From Stappia sp. (GTDB lineage Bacteria > Pseudomonadota > Alphaproteobacteria > Rhizobiales > Stappiaceae), in the NCBI RefSeq assembly GCF_040110915.1, contig NZ_CP157793.1, positions 124,001-188,000 on the forward strand: 64,000 nucleotides of DNA, read 5' to 3'. Within the stretch, counting starts at the first letter, position 1; each line of letters starts with the position of its first letter. The notes beneath the pieces were generated by a model. It made no database searches. It had not been told where the DNA came from and worked only from the letters and a program-made list of their open reading frames with translations. Made by a program: the position numbers and the translations under genes. Shown one piece after another: positions 9,032 to 19,918 of the stretch.

Positions 9032-9060
9032 GGCCCGGCGGTCTCCGCCGGGCCCTTTTC
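9032..9060 (+). terminator. Rho-independent terminator after the porin gene
   Basis: GGGCCCGGCGG (9032-9042) pairs perfectly with CCGCCGGGCCC (9046-9056) across a TCT loop, followed by TTTTCGTTT. Confidence 0.95.
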
Positions 9061-9078
9061 GTTTGGGGCCGCGCATTT

Positions 9079-9112
9079 CAGACGTCGTGTTTTGTCAGAC
9101 GTCGTGTTTTGC
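9079..9112. repeat. 17-bp tandem repeat, two copies
   Basis: CAGACGTCGTGTTTTGT (9079-9095) is followed at once by the same 17 bases with only the last base changed (9096-9112). It lies 19 bp past the porin terminator in a stretch without genes. Confidence 0.9.
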
Positions 9113-9782
9113 GGCACAGAGTCGCAAGGCGGGCCGTCCCGTCGGTCCGCGTCTCGCGCGTGTCATCCGCGAGCGCTGTCACCGCCGTCGCTCGACCAGG
9201 CGCGCGTCCGCCCGTCCGGTCCAGGATTTCCCTGTTCATGAGTTCAGGATTGCGCCGTCGCTGGCCGATCCGCGCGAAGTGTCGACGGGAAGGCCGGGGC
9301 TCAGGCGCTCTTAGGTCCGAAGCGCTGTGGCTCGAAGCGCCGTCCGTTTCCGGTGTTTGATGCCTCAGAATTGTGCGCGCCCGAAGAGCGTCACTCCCCC
9401 CTGTGCCTCAAGCCATGAGACCGCGCGCATGTAACGCTTGCAGGCATGGGAGCGGCACGGGCTTGACGGGGCGCGAGACGAAAAGCGCGGTGCGACGCCG
9501 AACCGCCGCGGCCTCTCCGAGCCCGGATCTCCGGCTTCGCCTGTGTCCGGAAGGATGCGCGGGGGAAGACTCCGGACCGCTCCACAGTGCCCCGCTCCGG
9601 CCGAACCCAAGGAAAGCCGGCGTCGGAGAGCCTCGCGCCATGCCGCGATCACGCAATCTCTCGATCATCACCCCGTGTCGTGCCCCGGACGGCATGAAGC
9701 TGCGGATCAGGGCGCACGCGGGACGCTGCGTTTGTGGCCGAACGGTACAGTGAAGCCGCGCGCGCGGGCGCGTCGTGCCTAT
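9113..9782. other. Gene-free stretch between porin and agl operon
   Basis: About 670 bp where I can support no gene on either strand. The open frames are Arg/Pro/Ala-rich, lack ribosome sites and resemble no family. I see no convincing hairpin followed by T residues that would end the agl transcript. An unrecognised small RNA cannot be excluded. Confidence 0.5.
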
Positions 9783-9786
9783 GACA

Positions 9787-10890
<1,104 letters not shown>

Positions 10891-10961
10891 CGATCTGTCT
10901 CCCTCCCTGCGGCGCTTCCGGCGCCGGCGGTTTGTCCGTGTCCGGTCCCGGGCGTGCGCCC

Positions 10962-12656
10962 CTAAGTGTCGATGACGCGCACGAAGGCCGCGTCGAAAGG
11001 CGCAAGTTGCAGTGCGCCGCCGTCGAAGCGCCCGGTGAAGTCCGGCGCCTCCAGCGTCGCGACCGGCGTCACGCCGGGAAGCGCGATCTGCTGCTCGCTG
11101 TCCGACAGGTTGAAGGCGCAAAGGACGCGCGTCGCCCCGTCTCCGCGCAGGAAGGCCAGCACCGGTTCCGGCGTGTCGAGCAGCGCGATGGCGCCGGTGA
11201 TCAGCTCCGGCTGCGTCTTGCGCCAGGCGAGGAAGCGGCGTGTGCGATGGAGCGGCGAGGCCGGATCCGCCTCCTGCGCCTGCACGCTGCGCGCCCGGTG
11301 ACCTTCCGGGATCGGCAGCCACGCATCGACATGCGAGAAGCCCGCGAGCGGGTCGCTGCCGTCCCAGGGCATGGGCGTGCGGCAGCCGTCGCGGCCGCGG
11401 AATTCCGGCCAGAACTCCTTGCCGTAGGGGTCCTGGATGTGCTCGTAGGCGACCTCCGCCTCGTTGAGCCCCAGTTCCTCGCCCTGATAGAGGCAGGGCG
11501 TCCCGCGCAACGAGGTGACCAGGGCCACGGTCAGCGGGGCGAAGCTCTCCGGCGGATGGGTGCCGCCCCAGCGGGTGACGACGCGCGGCACGTCGTGATT
11601 GGAGACGGCCCAGCTCGGCCAGCCGCTGCCGATGCCCGCTTCCATCGCCGCCACGGTGCGGCGGATGTAGCTGGCCGAGGCATCGTTCGTCAGCAGGTCG
11701 AAGCCATAGGCCATATGCAGCCGCTTGCCCGCCTGCGTATAGGCGGCCGTGGTGGCGAAAGGGTCGCGGTCGGAGCCGATCTCGCCGACCATGGTGGCAT
11801 GCGGATAGCTGTCGGTCAGTGCCCGCAGCCGTTCCAGAAAGGCGAGGTTCTCGGCCTGCGTCTTGTCGTGGATGTGGTCCTGATAGGCATAGGGGTTGGA
11901 CGGGTCGACGCCGGTCAGCGGCTTGCCCGGCGGCAGCGGCGGATTGTCCCGCAGCTGCTTGTCGTGGAAATAGAAATTCACCGTGTCGAGACGGAACCCG
12001 TCGACCCCGCGTTCGAGCCAGAAGCGCGCCGCGTCGAGCACGGCGTCCTGGACCTGCGCGTTGTGAAAGTTGAGATCCGGCTGGCTCGTCAGGAAATTAT
12101 GCAGATAGTATTGGCGCCGGCGCGACTCCCAGGCCCAGGCCGAGCCGCCGAAGATCGACAGCCAGTTGTTGGGCGGCGTGCCGTCCGGCTTCGGATCGGC
12201 CCACACGTACCAGTCCGCGCGCGCGTTGTCGCGGCTCGCCCGGCTTTGCTGGAACCAGGGATGCCGGTCGGAGGTGTGCGAGATCACCAGGTCGACGATG
12301 ACCTTGAGCCCGCGCAGATGCGCCGCCTCGATCAGCCGGTCGAAATCCTCCAGCGTGCCGAAGATCGGGTCCACATCGGTGAAGTTGGACACGTCATAGC
12401 CGAAATCGTCCATTGGCGAGGGGTAGAAGGGCGACACCCAGATCGCGTCGACGCCGAGGCTTTCCACATAGTCGAGCTTGGCGGTGATGCCGGCGAGATC
12501 GCCGATGCCATTGCCGTCGGTGTCGAGAAAGGAGCGGGGGTAGATCTGATAGATCACCGCCCCGCGCCACCAGTCGGCCTCGCTCGCGGCTTGCGGGGAG
12601 TGTGCGCTTTGCGGGTTCGCGGAGGAAGCCGGTGGGGCGGCGGGCGTGGTCAGCAT
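10962..12656 (-). CDS. aglA: Alpha-glucosidase, glycoside hydrolase family 13
   Basis: The product is a 564-residue (beta/alpha)8 enzyme. The triad is visible: nucleophile Asp224 in GFRLDTVNF, acid/base Glu292 in MVGEIGSD, and Asp355 in SNHDVPR. Conserved [10 protein letters not shown] and [14 protein letters not shown] also fit family 13 oligosaccharide hydrolases, and the valine after VD in region I (VDLVISH) is typical of alpha-1,4-glucosidases. It has no signal peptide, so it hydrolyses imported sucrose, maltose or trehalose-like alpha-glucosides in the cytoplasm. The first 25 residues are a Pro/Ala/Ser-rich tail. Its AAGGG ribosome site lies in the last codons of aglG (7-nt gap), suggesting coupling. 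Confidence 0.94.
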   Translation of the reverse strand: MLTTPAAPPASSANPQSAHSPQAASEADWWRGAVIYQIYPRSFLDTDGNGIGDLAGITAKLDYVESLGVDAIWVSPFYPSPMDDFGYDVSNFTDVDPIFGTLEDFDRLIEAAHLRGLKVIVDLVISHTSDRHPWFQQSRASRDNARADWYVWADPKPDGTPPNNWLSIFGGSAWAWESRRRQYYLHNFLTSQPDLNFHNAQVQDAVLDAARFWLERGVDGFRLDTVNFYFHDKQLRDNPPLPPGKPLTGVDPSNPYAYQDHIHDKTQAENLAFLERLRALTDSYPHATMVGEIGSDRDPFATTAAYTQAGKRLHMAYGFDLLTNDASASYIRRTVAAMEAGIGSGWPSWAVSNHDVPRVVTRWGGTHPPESFAPLTVALVTSLRGTPCLYQGEELGLNEAEVAYEHIQDPYGKEFWPEFRGRDGCRTPMPWDGSDPLAGFSHVDAWLPIPEGHRARSVQAQEADPASPLHRTRRFLAWRKTQPELITGAIALLDTPEPVLAFLRGDGATRVLCAFNLSDSEQQIALPGVTPVATLEAPDFTGRFDGGALQLAPFDAAFVRVIDT

Positions 12657-12663
12657 GGACGGT

Positions 12664-13494
<831 letters not shown>

Positions 13495-13521
13495 CGGCGT
13501 ATCTCCCCGTTTGCCCTTCGG

Positions 13522-14481
13522 TTACCTGGGCTCACCGCTCAGGCGGACCTTGCCGAGCGTGATGGTCATGATGGTGAGGGCGGCGATCACCAGGAACAGC
13601 AACGTGGAGGCGGCCGAGCCGTAGCCCACCTCCTGGAAATCGACGAGTTGTTGACGGGCATAGACCGACATCGACATGGTGTCGGAGGAATTCGAGGTCA
13701 GCACGTAGATCAGGTCGAAGATCCTCAGCGCATCCAGCGCGCGGAAGATCACGGCGACCATGATGGCCGGGCGGATCAGCGGCAGGGTGACCCTGAAGAA
13801 CACCCTGACCGGATGGATGCCGTCGACGCGCGCCGCCTCGTAGCAGTCGGAGGGCAGCATCTGCAGCCCGGCGAGAATGAGAAGCGCCATGAAGGGCGTG
13901 GTCTTCCACACATCCACCATGACCACCGCCCACATCGCCGTATCCGGATCGGCGGTCCAGGCAACGGGCTGGGAAATGAGGCCGATCCCCATCAGGATGT
14001 CGTTCAGCACGCCGAACTGGTCGTGCAGCATCCAGCCCCACATCTTGGCCGAGACGATGGTGGGAATGGCCCAGGGAATGAGCACGGCGGCGCGCACCAG
14101 CGCGCGGCCCCGGAACTGCGCGTTGAGCACCAGCGCGACGATCAGGCCGAGCAGGGTCTCCAGCGACACCGAGACGAAGGTGAACCACAGCGTGTTCCAC
14201 ACCGCGTTCCACCACGTGGGATCCACGATGAGCCCGTACGCCTCCCCGTCGTAGACCGCGTAATAGTTCTCCAGCCCGATGAATTGCGTGGCGGAGAGAT
14301 CGGAGAGATTGGCATCCGTGAAGCCGAACCAGATGGTGCGCAGCAGCGGCCAGCCGGCCACCAGCGCCAGCACCACGAGCATCGGCGTCAGGAGCAGCCA
14401 GGCGGAGCGCAGCCGGGCGCGGGAGAGGCGGGACCGGCGGGCCGGCGCGGCATCCGCGCGCGTGATCGCGATATCGCTCAT
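13522..14481 (-). CDS. aglF: Alpha-glucoside ABC transporter permease, MalF-type
   Basis: The product is a 319-residue permease with a basic cytoplasmic N-terminus (residues 1-25) and six predicted helices. The EAA loop is EAARVDGIHPVRVFFRVTLP. The start is set at the ATG at 14481, which has GAGGAG 8 nt upstream; the longer frame to 14544 is Arg-rich and lacks a ribosome site. It pairs with AglG. Confidence 0.93.
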   Translation of the reverse strand: MSDIAITRADAAPARRSRLSRARLRSAWLLLTPMLVVLALVAGWPLLRTIWFGFTDANLSDLSATQFIGLENYYAVYDGEAYGLIVDPTWWNAVWNTLWFTFVSVSLETLLGLIVALVLNAQFRGRALVRAAVLIPWAIPTIVSAKMWGWMLHDQFGVLNDILMGIGLISQPVAWTADPDTAMWAVVMVDVWKTTPFMALLILAGLQMLPSDCYEAARVDGIHPVRVFFRVTLPLIRPAIMVAVIFRALDALRIFDLIYVLTSNSSDTMSMSVYARQQLVDFQEVGYGSAASTLLFLVIAALTIMTITLGKVRLSGEPR

Positions 14482-14518
14482 CGGGGAACGCTCCTCGGCC
14501 GGGGATCGATGCGGGGCT

Positions 14519-14605
14519 TCGCGTGGCCACCGGTGTGTGGCCACAAGCGTGTGGCCGTCGGCATGTGGCGAAGGCGCCCCGCCGCGCAGGTGCCGGCGGC
14601 GGGGC
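14519..14605 (-). other. aglE-aglF intercistronic region with stem-loop and degenerate repeats
   Basis: CGCCCCGCCG (14574-14583) pairs with CGGCGGGGCG (14596-14605) around a 12-nt loop, 10 bp after the aglE stop. No T run follows. Beyond it (about 14520-14572) lie four loose copies of a 14-base unit centred on GTGTGGCC. Such hairpins after a binding-protein gene commonly protect its mRNA, so that receptor outnumbers permease; that role is inferred. Confidence 0.6.
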
Positions 14606-14614
14606 GATCCGGGC

Positions 14615-15931
14615 TTACCAGCCGCGGCGCTTGATGCGCTTCAGCTCCGATTCCAGGTCGGCGAGCGCGGTCGTCGCATCGCTCTTGCCTGAAAGGACGT
14701 CATGCGAGGCGTTCCAGAAGGCGTTGGACACGCGATTGTATTTCGTGCCGGTCACGCGCGAGGGGCGGGCCACCGCATTGGTGAAGGTCTCGTAGAGATC
14801 GCCGAAGAAGGGGACGGCGGCGAGAACCTCCGCGTCCTGATAGAGCGCGGAGATCGTGGGATTGTAGCTGCCCTCGATGGCGCGGCGCTTCTGCTCCGCC
14901 TCGCTGGTCAGATACATCACGAGATCGGCGGCGATTTCCGGGTGCGCCGAATATTTCGACACCGCGAGCTGCCAGCCGCCGAGCGTGCCGGTGTTCTTGC
15001 CTTCCGCGCCGCCCCGGGGCAGGGCGGTGACGCCGATCTTGCCCTTCACCGGGCTGTCGTCGGAGTTGCCCAGCGACCAGGCATAGGGCCAGTTGCGCAT
15101 GAAGACCGCATTGCCCGACTGGAACACGCCGCGCGCCTCTTCTTCCGCGTAGTTCAGCACGCCCTCGGGCGTGATGGTCCCGACCCAGGAGCCCGCGAGA
15201 TCGAGCGCCGCGATGGCCTGCGCGTTGTTGACGGTGATCTCGCCCGCGTCGTCGACGATGGTGCCGCCGCCGAAACTGTCGATCCACTCCAGCGCGTCGC
15301 AGGTCAGCCCCTCATAGGCCTTGCCCTGGAACACGAAGCCCCACATCTGATCGTTGCCGGCGGCACGCTCCGCGTCCTGCACGGCCTGCGCCACCTCGGT
15401 CAGCTCCTGCCAGGTTGCCGGCACGGGCTGCCCGTGTTTTTCGAGCAGGTCGCTGCGGTAATAGAGCACGCCCGCATCGGTGAACCAGGGCATGGCGACA
15501 AGCTGCCCGTCCACCGTGTTGTTCTCCACGATCGGCGCGAAATGCGCCGCTTCGGCGCCATCCGAATATTGCGCCAGATCGAGGAAATGGGTGCCCAGAA
15601 TGCCCGGCCAGATGACGTCGATCTGGAAGACGTCAATGTCATCGGCCCCGGAGGCGAGAAGCTGCTGGTAGAGCGCCAGCCGCTCGGTGGTGGAATTCGG
15701 TGTCGAGACGATGGTGACGGTGTTGCCGGTCTTTTCGGCCCAGGCCTCCGCGCCGGTCTTGCACAGTTCCAGCTCGATGCCGACCGCACCGCAGGAAATG
15801 GCGATCTCCGCCGCCTGGGCCCCCGAGGGCGCGCCCGGCGCCAGAAAGGCCAGCGGGGCGGCCAGCGCCGTGGCCGTCAGGACGGTCCGCCGGGCGAACC
15901 GCGCGGTCCGCACGGTTATTGCATGCGTCAT
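14615..15931 (-). CDS. aglE: Alpha-glucoside ABC transporter substrate-binding protein
   Basis: The product is a 438-residue periplasmic receptor with an Arg-rich signal peptide ([20 protein letters not shown], containing an RR pair, cleavage after AQA near residue 40). The mature protein has the MalE-like fold: [35 protein letters not shown] and GGWQLAVS are typical of trehalose/maltose/sucrose receptors. GGGAGGA lies about 8 nt before the ATG at 15931. The frame stays open to 16309, but that extension crosses an operator and a tandem repeat and is not coding. First gene of the operon, divergent from aglR. Confidence 0.93.
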   Translation of the reverse strand: MTHAITVRTARFARRTVLTATALAAPLAFLAPGAPSGAQAAEIAISCGAVGIELELCKTGAEAWAEKTGNTVTIVSTPNSTTERLALYQQLLASGADDIDVFQIDVIWPGILGTHFLDLAQYSDGAEAAHFAPIVENNTVDGQLVAMPWFTDAGVLYYRSDLLEKHGQPVPATWQELTEVAQAVQDAERAAGNDQMWGFVFQGKAYEGLTCDALEWIDSFGGGTIVDDAGEITVNNAQAIAALDLAGSWVGTITPEGVLNYAEEEARGVFQSGNAVFMRNWPYAWSLGNSDDSPVKGKIGVTALPRGGAEGKNTGTLGGWQLAVSKYSAHPEIAADLVMYLTSEAEQKRRAIEGSYNPTISALYQDAEVLAAVPFFGDLYETFTNAVARPSRVTGTKYNRVSNAFWNASHDVLSGKSDATTALADLESELKRIKRRGW

Positions 15932-16080
15932 GGTCTTGTCCTCCCTGTCGTTCCCCGGGGATCGTGGCGCCCCCGTCCGGGATCCCCTGAGCCGGGTTGT
16001 CCCGGCCGGGGCGCTTTGAAAAACGTCGTGAGATCTCTGCGTGTCTCTCCCGTGCCGATCGTCACCCTCTCTGTGGGTCG

Positions 16081-16168
16081 CCCTCTGAAAGTCGCCCCAG
16101 TAAATCGCTCCCTGAAGGTCGCCTCCCTGAAGGTCGCCTCCCTGAAGGTCGCCCCCCAGTAGGTCGCC
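16081..16168. repeat. 15-bp tandem repeat upstream of aglE
   Basis: TCCCTGAAGGTCGCC occurs three times without change (16109-16123, 16124-16138, 16139-16153), with degenerate copies on both sides (for example CCCCAGTAGGTCGCC at 16154-16168). It lies about 180 bp upstream of the aglE start codon, probably in its leader or promoter. Read on the minus strand it gives Asp-Leu-Gln-Gly-Gly units, but nothing suggests it is translated. Confidence 0.95.
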
Positions 16169-16202
16169 AAAGGGTGTGACGACGAGACGTTCCGACGCTG
16201 CG

Positions 16203-16218
16203 TCCAAAGCGCTTTGGA
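16203..16218. promoter_or_regulatory. LacI-type operator 1 (candidate AglR site)
   Basis: TCCAAAGCGCTTTGGA is a perfect 16-bp palindrome with the central CG usual for LacI-family operators. The same core recurs at 16445-16460, and the gene between these sites and 17654 encodes a LacI-family regulator. Binding by AglR is inferred from position. Confidence 0.8.
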
Positions 16219-16444
16219 TCAAAAGCGTGCCGAATCGGCCTGCGTGTGTCAAGAAAGCTCTGTGACTTTCGATTGTGCGCAGCACACTGCGCGCTTTGCG
16301 CTGCATCATGAAAACCCCTGGAAATTGCGGCGTTCCGCTCTGTATGATCGGCTTGAGACGCGCGCCACGCCCGCAGACGGCGCCGGTGACACGGAGCGGA
16401 AGACCGTGCCCGCGACACCTGATCCGGGGCGGTGCGTCGGGAAA

Positions 16445-16460
16445 TCCAAAGCGCTTTGGG
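16445..16460. promoter_or_regulatory. LacI-type operator 2 (candidate AglR site)
   Basis: The perfect 14-bp palindrome CCAAAGCGCTTTGG (16446-16459) is the same core as operator 1. The centres are 242 bp apart, close to 23 helical turns, so one tetramer could bridge both sites on the same DNA face. Confidence 0.8.
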
Positions 16461-16613
16461 TGCCTGTCGGGAAGCGCGGATCATCGGGGGATCCTGCCGA
16501 CACCGGCGGGCGACAGACGATCGGCAACAGACAACCGGCTTGTGATGGCCGGGGCGTGGGGCGACCACGCCTTGGGCCTTGCGGACAAGGCCCGGAACAG
16601 AGGAAAGCGGAAG

Positions 16614-17654
16614 GTGAACCTGCGCGAGCTTTCGGCCCTTCTGGGCCTGTCGCAAACCACGGTCAGTCGGGCGCTCAACGGCTATGCCGATGTGGCGGCC
16701 GAGACCCGCCAGCGGGTGATCGCGGCGGCCGAGCGCCATGGCTATCGCCCCAACTCCGGGGCCCGGCGTTTGGCGACGGGTCGCGCGCAGGCGCTCGGGG
16801 TCGCCTTTCCGGTCGACCGGAACCTGCTGCTCGACCCGCATTTCATCGAGTTCCTCGCGGGCGTGGCCGAAAAGGCCGGCGATGCGGGCTACGACCTGAC
16901 GGTGAGCCCGACCACAGGGCTGGAAAGCGACGTCTACCGCCGCTTCAAGCGCACCCAGGCGGCGGATGTGGTGATCCTGTCCGGCCCCGAGCGGGAGGAT
17001 CCGCGCATCGCGGAGCTGCAGGCGCTCGGTCTGCCCTTCGTGGTGCACGGGCGCACCCGCTCCGCCGAGCCCTATGCCTACGCCGATATCGACAATCGCG
17101 GCGCCTTCGCCCAGGCGACGCGTCTTCTGCTCGATCTCGGTCATCGCCGGATCGCGCTGATCAACGGGGAGGAGCATCTGACCTTCGCGCACGACCGGCG
17201 GTGCGGATGGCGGGAGGCGCTGGCGGCGGCGGGCTGCGCGGCGCCCGACACGGCGACCTTCAGCGGCGCGATGACGGAGGAAAACGGCTATCGTTTCGCC
17301 CGCCGACTGCTGGAGGCGGCGCGCCCGCCGACCGCGCTGCTGTGCTCCAGCGTGCTGCTCGCCTTCGGCGCCTATCGCGCGATCCGCGACCTCGGCCTGA
17401 CCGTTGGCGGGGATGTCTCCGTGATCGCCCATGACGACGACCTGCCCTTCCTGCGCCCGCATACGCTTGATCCGCCGCTGACGGTGACCCGCAGCCCGAT
17501 CCGCAAGGGTGGGGAACGGGTGGGGGAGTTCGCGATCCGGCTCGCCACCGGCACCCCTCTCGCGCAGTTGCAGAGCGTGCAGCCGGTCGACCTCGTCTAT
17601 CGCGGGTCGACCGCCGCGCCGCCACAGCTTTCGGTGGTCGAGAGCGAACTATGA
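16614..17654 (+). CDS. aglR: LacI-family regulator of alpha-glucoside utilisation
   Basis: The product is 346 residues, the usual LacI length. The helix-turn-helix is at the extreme N-terminus (LRELSALLGLSQTTVSRALNGY, residues about 3-24) followed by hinge ERHGYRPNSGARRLATGR and a periplasmic-binding-protein-like effector domain. The GTG at 16614 has AGAGGAAAG about 7 nt upstream and puts the DNA-binding domain at the start; the longer frame from 16275 has no family support. It is divergent from aglE and probably represses the operon until an alpha-glucoside binds. Confidence 0.92.
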   Translation: MNLRELSALLGLSQTTVSRALNGYADVAAETRQRVIAAAERHGYRPNSGARRLATGRAQALGVAFPVDRNLLLDPHFIEFLAGVAEKAGDAGYDLTVSPTTGLESDVYRRFKRTQAADVVILSGPEREDPRIAELQALGLPFVVHGRTRSAEPYAYADIDNRGAFAQATRLLLDLGHRRIALINGEEHLTFAHDRRCGWREALAAAGCAAPDTATFSGAMTEENGYRFARRLLEAARPPTALLCSSVLLAFGAYRAIRDLGLTVGGDVSVIAHDDDLPFLRPHTLDPPLTVTRSPIRKGGERVGEFAIRLATGTPLAQLQSVQPVDLVYRGSTAAPPQLSVVESEL

Positions 17655-17894
17655 TCCAGTAAAGGAATTCAGATAATATATTGAAATTAAATTAATAAAT
17701 CCTGTCGATTGACGTTTTCGTAAATAAGTCGCTTGCTTTCCCGGCCGGGAGGTGGAATTCTCCCGCGCGATCCGCCTGAAGGGCGCTTGCCGCAGGGGTG
17801 ACGGTCGTTTTCAAGGACCGGCCGGCTTGCGGATTTTGCGGGCGCGAAGAATTGGGCGCGCAGGACTGAGCGCGAGGAGCAAGGGAGAGAGAGC
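17655..17894. other. AT-rich spacer between aglR and the thiolase gene
   Basis: Bases 17660-17730 are strikingly A+T-rich for this genome (runs such as AATATATTGAAATTAAATTAA) and include TTGACG at about 17709. They are a plausible promoter region for the downstream gene, but no properly spaced -10 is clear. Nothing else is recognised. Confidence 0.4.
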
Positions 17895-19061
17895 ATGACC
17901 GCTGCGATCGTGGGCTGGGCCCATACCCCGTTCGGGAAGCATTCCGAAGAGACCGTCGAAAGCCTGATCGTATCCGTCGCGCGCGACGCGATCGCCGATG
18001 CCGGCATGGAGCCGGCGGACATCGATGAGATCGTGCTCGGCCATTTCAACGCCGGCTTCTCGACGCAGGATTTCACCGCCTCGCTGGTGCTGCAGGCCGA
18101 TCCGGCGCTGCGCTTCAAGAAGGCGACGCGGGTGGAAAACGCCTGCGCCACCGGCTCGGCCGCCGTGCACGCGGGCGTGCGGGCGATCGCGTCGCGGGAG
18201 GCGCGGGTCGTGCTTGTCGTCGGCGTCGAGCAGATGACGACGACGCCGGGGCCGGAGATCGGCAAGAACCTGCTCAAGGCCTCCTATCTGCCGGAGGATG
18301 GCGACACGCCGGCCGGCTTCGCCGGTGTCTTCGGCAAGATCGCGCAAGGCTATTTCCAGAAGTACGGCGACAAGTCCGACGCCCTGGCCGCCATTGCCGC
18401 CAAGAACCACAAGAACGGCGTCAACAACCCTTACGCGCAGATGCGCAAGGATCTCGGGTACGACTTCTGCCGCACCGAAAGCGAGAAGAATCCCTTCGTG
18501 GCCGGGCCGCTCAAGCGCACGGACTGTTCGCTCGTGTCGGATGGCGCGGCGGCGCTGGTGCTGACCGACGTCGAGACCGCGCTCGGCCGCGACAAGGCGG
18601 TGGCGTTTCGCGGGCTGGCGCATGCGCAGGATTTCCTGCCCATGTCCAAGCGCGACATTCTCGCCTTCGAGGGCTGCGGCGAGGCCTGGCGCCGGGCGCT
18701 GGGTGCGGCCGGTCTGACGCTTGACGACCTTTCCTTTGTCGAGACCCACGACTGTTTCACCATCGCCGAACTCATCGAGTATGAGGCGATGGGCCTGACC
18801 GCGCCCGGCGAGGGGCATCGCGCGATCCTCGAGGGCTGGACCGAGATGGACGGCAAGCTGCCGGTCAACCCGTCCGGCGGGCTGAAGGCCAAGGGGCATC
18901 CGATCGGTGCCACCGGTGTGTCCATGCATGCGCTCACCGCCATGCAGCTCACCGGCCGGGCCGGCGACATTCAGGTCAAGGGCGCGGAACTTGGTGGCGT
19001 GTTCAACATGGGCGGCGCCGCGGTGGCCAACTACGTCTCGGTGCTTCAGCCGCTCAAGTAA
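17895..19061 (+). CDS. Thiolase-family acetyl-CoA acetyltransferase (SCP2-type)
   Basis: The product is a 388-residue thiolase fold protein. The nucleophilic Cys lies in VENACATGSAAVHAG (about residue 80), the His in VETHDCF and the C-terminal GGLKAKGHPIGATG loop supply the rest of the active site. The closest pattern is the SCP2/non-canonical thiolase group, which breaks or forms 3-oxoacyl-CoA, rather than the biosynthetic PhaA group. GGGAGAGAGA precedes the ATG. It ends at a good terminator and seems monocistronic. The true acyl substrate is unknown. Confidence 0.88.
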   Translation: MTAAIVGWAHTPFGKHSEETVESLIVSVARDAIADAGMEPADIDEIVLGHFNAGFSTQDFTASLVLQADPALRFKKATRVENACATGSAAVHAGVRAIASREARVVLVVGVEQMTTTPGPEIGKNLLKASYLPEDGDTPAGFAGVFGKIAQGYFQKYGDKSDALAAIAAKNHKNGVNNPYAQMRKDLGYDFCRTESEKNPFVAGPLKRTDCSLVSDGAAALVLTDVETALGRDKAVAFRGLAHAQDFLPMSKRDILAFEGCGEAWRRALGAAGLTLDDLSFVETHDCFTIAELIEYEAMGLTAPGEGHRAILEGWTEMDGKLPVNPSGGLKAKGHPIGATGVSMHALTAMQLTGRAGDIQVKGAELGGVFNMGGAAVANYVSVLQPLK

Positions 19062-19100
19062 AAGGCGAGATCGGGCCCAGGCGCCCGCGCGCTTCGAATG

Positions 19101-19133
19101 GCCGGCGTCGCGATCCCGCGGCGCCGGCTTTTT
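19101..19133 (+). terminator. Rho-independent terminator after the thiolase gene
   Basis: GCCGGCGTCGCG (19101-19112) pairs with CGCGGCGCCGGC (19117-19128) with one T-G wobble, loop ATCC, then five T residues. Confidence 0.9.
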
Positions 19134-19204
19134 CACGCCTGCGCGCACCCGGTCGGACCGTTCGTGCAAGGTCGGAGGTGCGCGCCTCCCGGCAAGACGC
19201 CGGC

Positions 19205-19918
19205 TCAGAAGCCGGCGGTCTCCATCTGCCGGGCGAGATCGAGCAGGTCGTAGGCCTCGATCTCCCAGTCGTCTTCCGGCGCGAGGTCGCTGGCCTGATC
19301 GGGGCCATGTTCGTGCGGGCGGGCGAAGAAGGCCGTCTTCAGGCCGGCCGCGCGGGCCGCGGCGAGATCGGCATTATGGGCGGAGGCCAGCATCACCTCC
19401 TCCGGCGCCAGGCCGATGATCGCGGCCGAGGCGTGGAAGACCTCCGGTGCGGGGGGATAGGCGCGGGCGATGTCCGCGCCGAGCATCAGGTCGAAGGGCA
19501 GGTTCGCGTGTTTGGCGAGCCAGGTCGTCATGGCGATCGAGGCCGCCGTGCAGGGCGCCAGCACATAGTCGCGCCGCAGTGCCCGCAGGCCCGGCGTGCT
19601 GTCCGGCCAGGGCGGCAGGCGCTCCCATCCGCGAGCCAGCCGCGCGGTTTCCTCGCGCGTGAGATGATGCGCCAGTCCCGCATCCTCCAGCGTCTCCGTC
19701 AGCGCTTGCGCATGCAGCGTATCGAGAGGCGCATAGTCCGCGCCCGCCTCGATCCGCACGCGCAACTCCATATGGACCCGTCGGTGCCAGGTACGCGCCA
19801 GCGCGCCCGCGTCGATCTCGGCGTCGGATTTGGCGAAGGCCTTGTCGAGAAGGGTGGTGAGTCCCGATCGCCAGTCCACGACCGTTCCGAACACATCGAA
19901 GAAAATCGCTTTGACCAC
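19205..19918 (-). CDS. HAD-superfamily protein, haloacid dehalogenase type II-like, with altered active site
   Basis: The product is a 237-residue HAD fold protein. Motif I (FFDVFGT, nucleophile Asp8) and motif IV (ASAHNADL, about 178-185) fit the type II haloacid dehalogenase branch. Motif II, normally SNGN, reads TAAS (about 124-127), and the motif III lysine (Y-K-P in the family) is proline in RAYPPAPEVF (residue 155). The enzyme may therefore have lost dehalogenase activity or act on another substrate. The start has no strong ribosome site. Divergent from cysG. Confidence 0.82.
   Translation of the reverse strand: MVKAIFFDVFGTVVDWRSGLTTLLDKAFAKSDAEIDAGALARTWHRRVHMELRVRIEAGADYAPLDTLHAQALTETLEDAGLAHHLTREETARLARGWERLPPWPDSTPGLRALRRDYVLAPCTAASIAMTTWLAKHANLPFDLMLGADIARAYPPAPEVFHASAAIIGLAPEEVMLASAHNADLAAARAAGLKTAFFARPHEHGPDQASDLAPEDDWEIEAYDLLDLARQMETAGF

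Larger units (their letters stand above)
15932..16613. other. Divergent aglE-aglR control region
   Basis: About 680 bp with no supported gene. It holds a 15-bp tandem array (16081-16168) and two perfect palindromic operators (16203-16218 and 16445-16460). No unambiguous -35/-10 pair can be named by eye. Confidence 0.7.

Noticed and set aside
15932..16309. N-terminal extension of AglE with pentapeptide-like Asp-Leu-Gln-Gly-Gly repeats
   Set aside because: The signal peptide must be at the N-terminus, the ribosome site is at 15931, and the extension runs through an operator and a tandem repeat.
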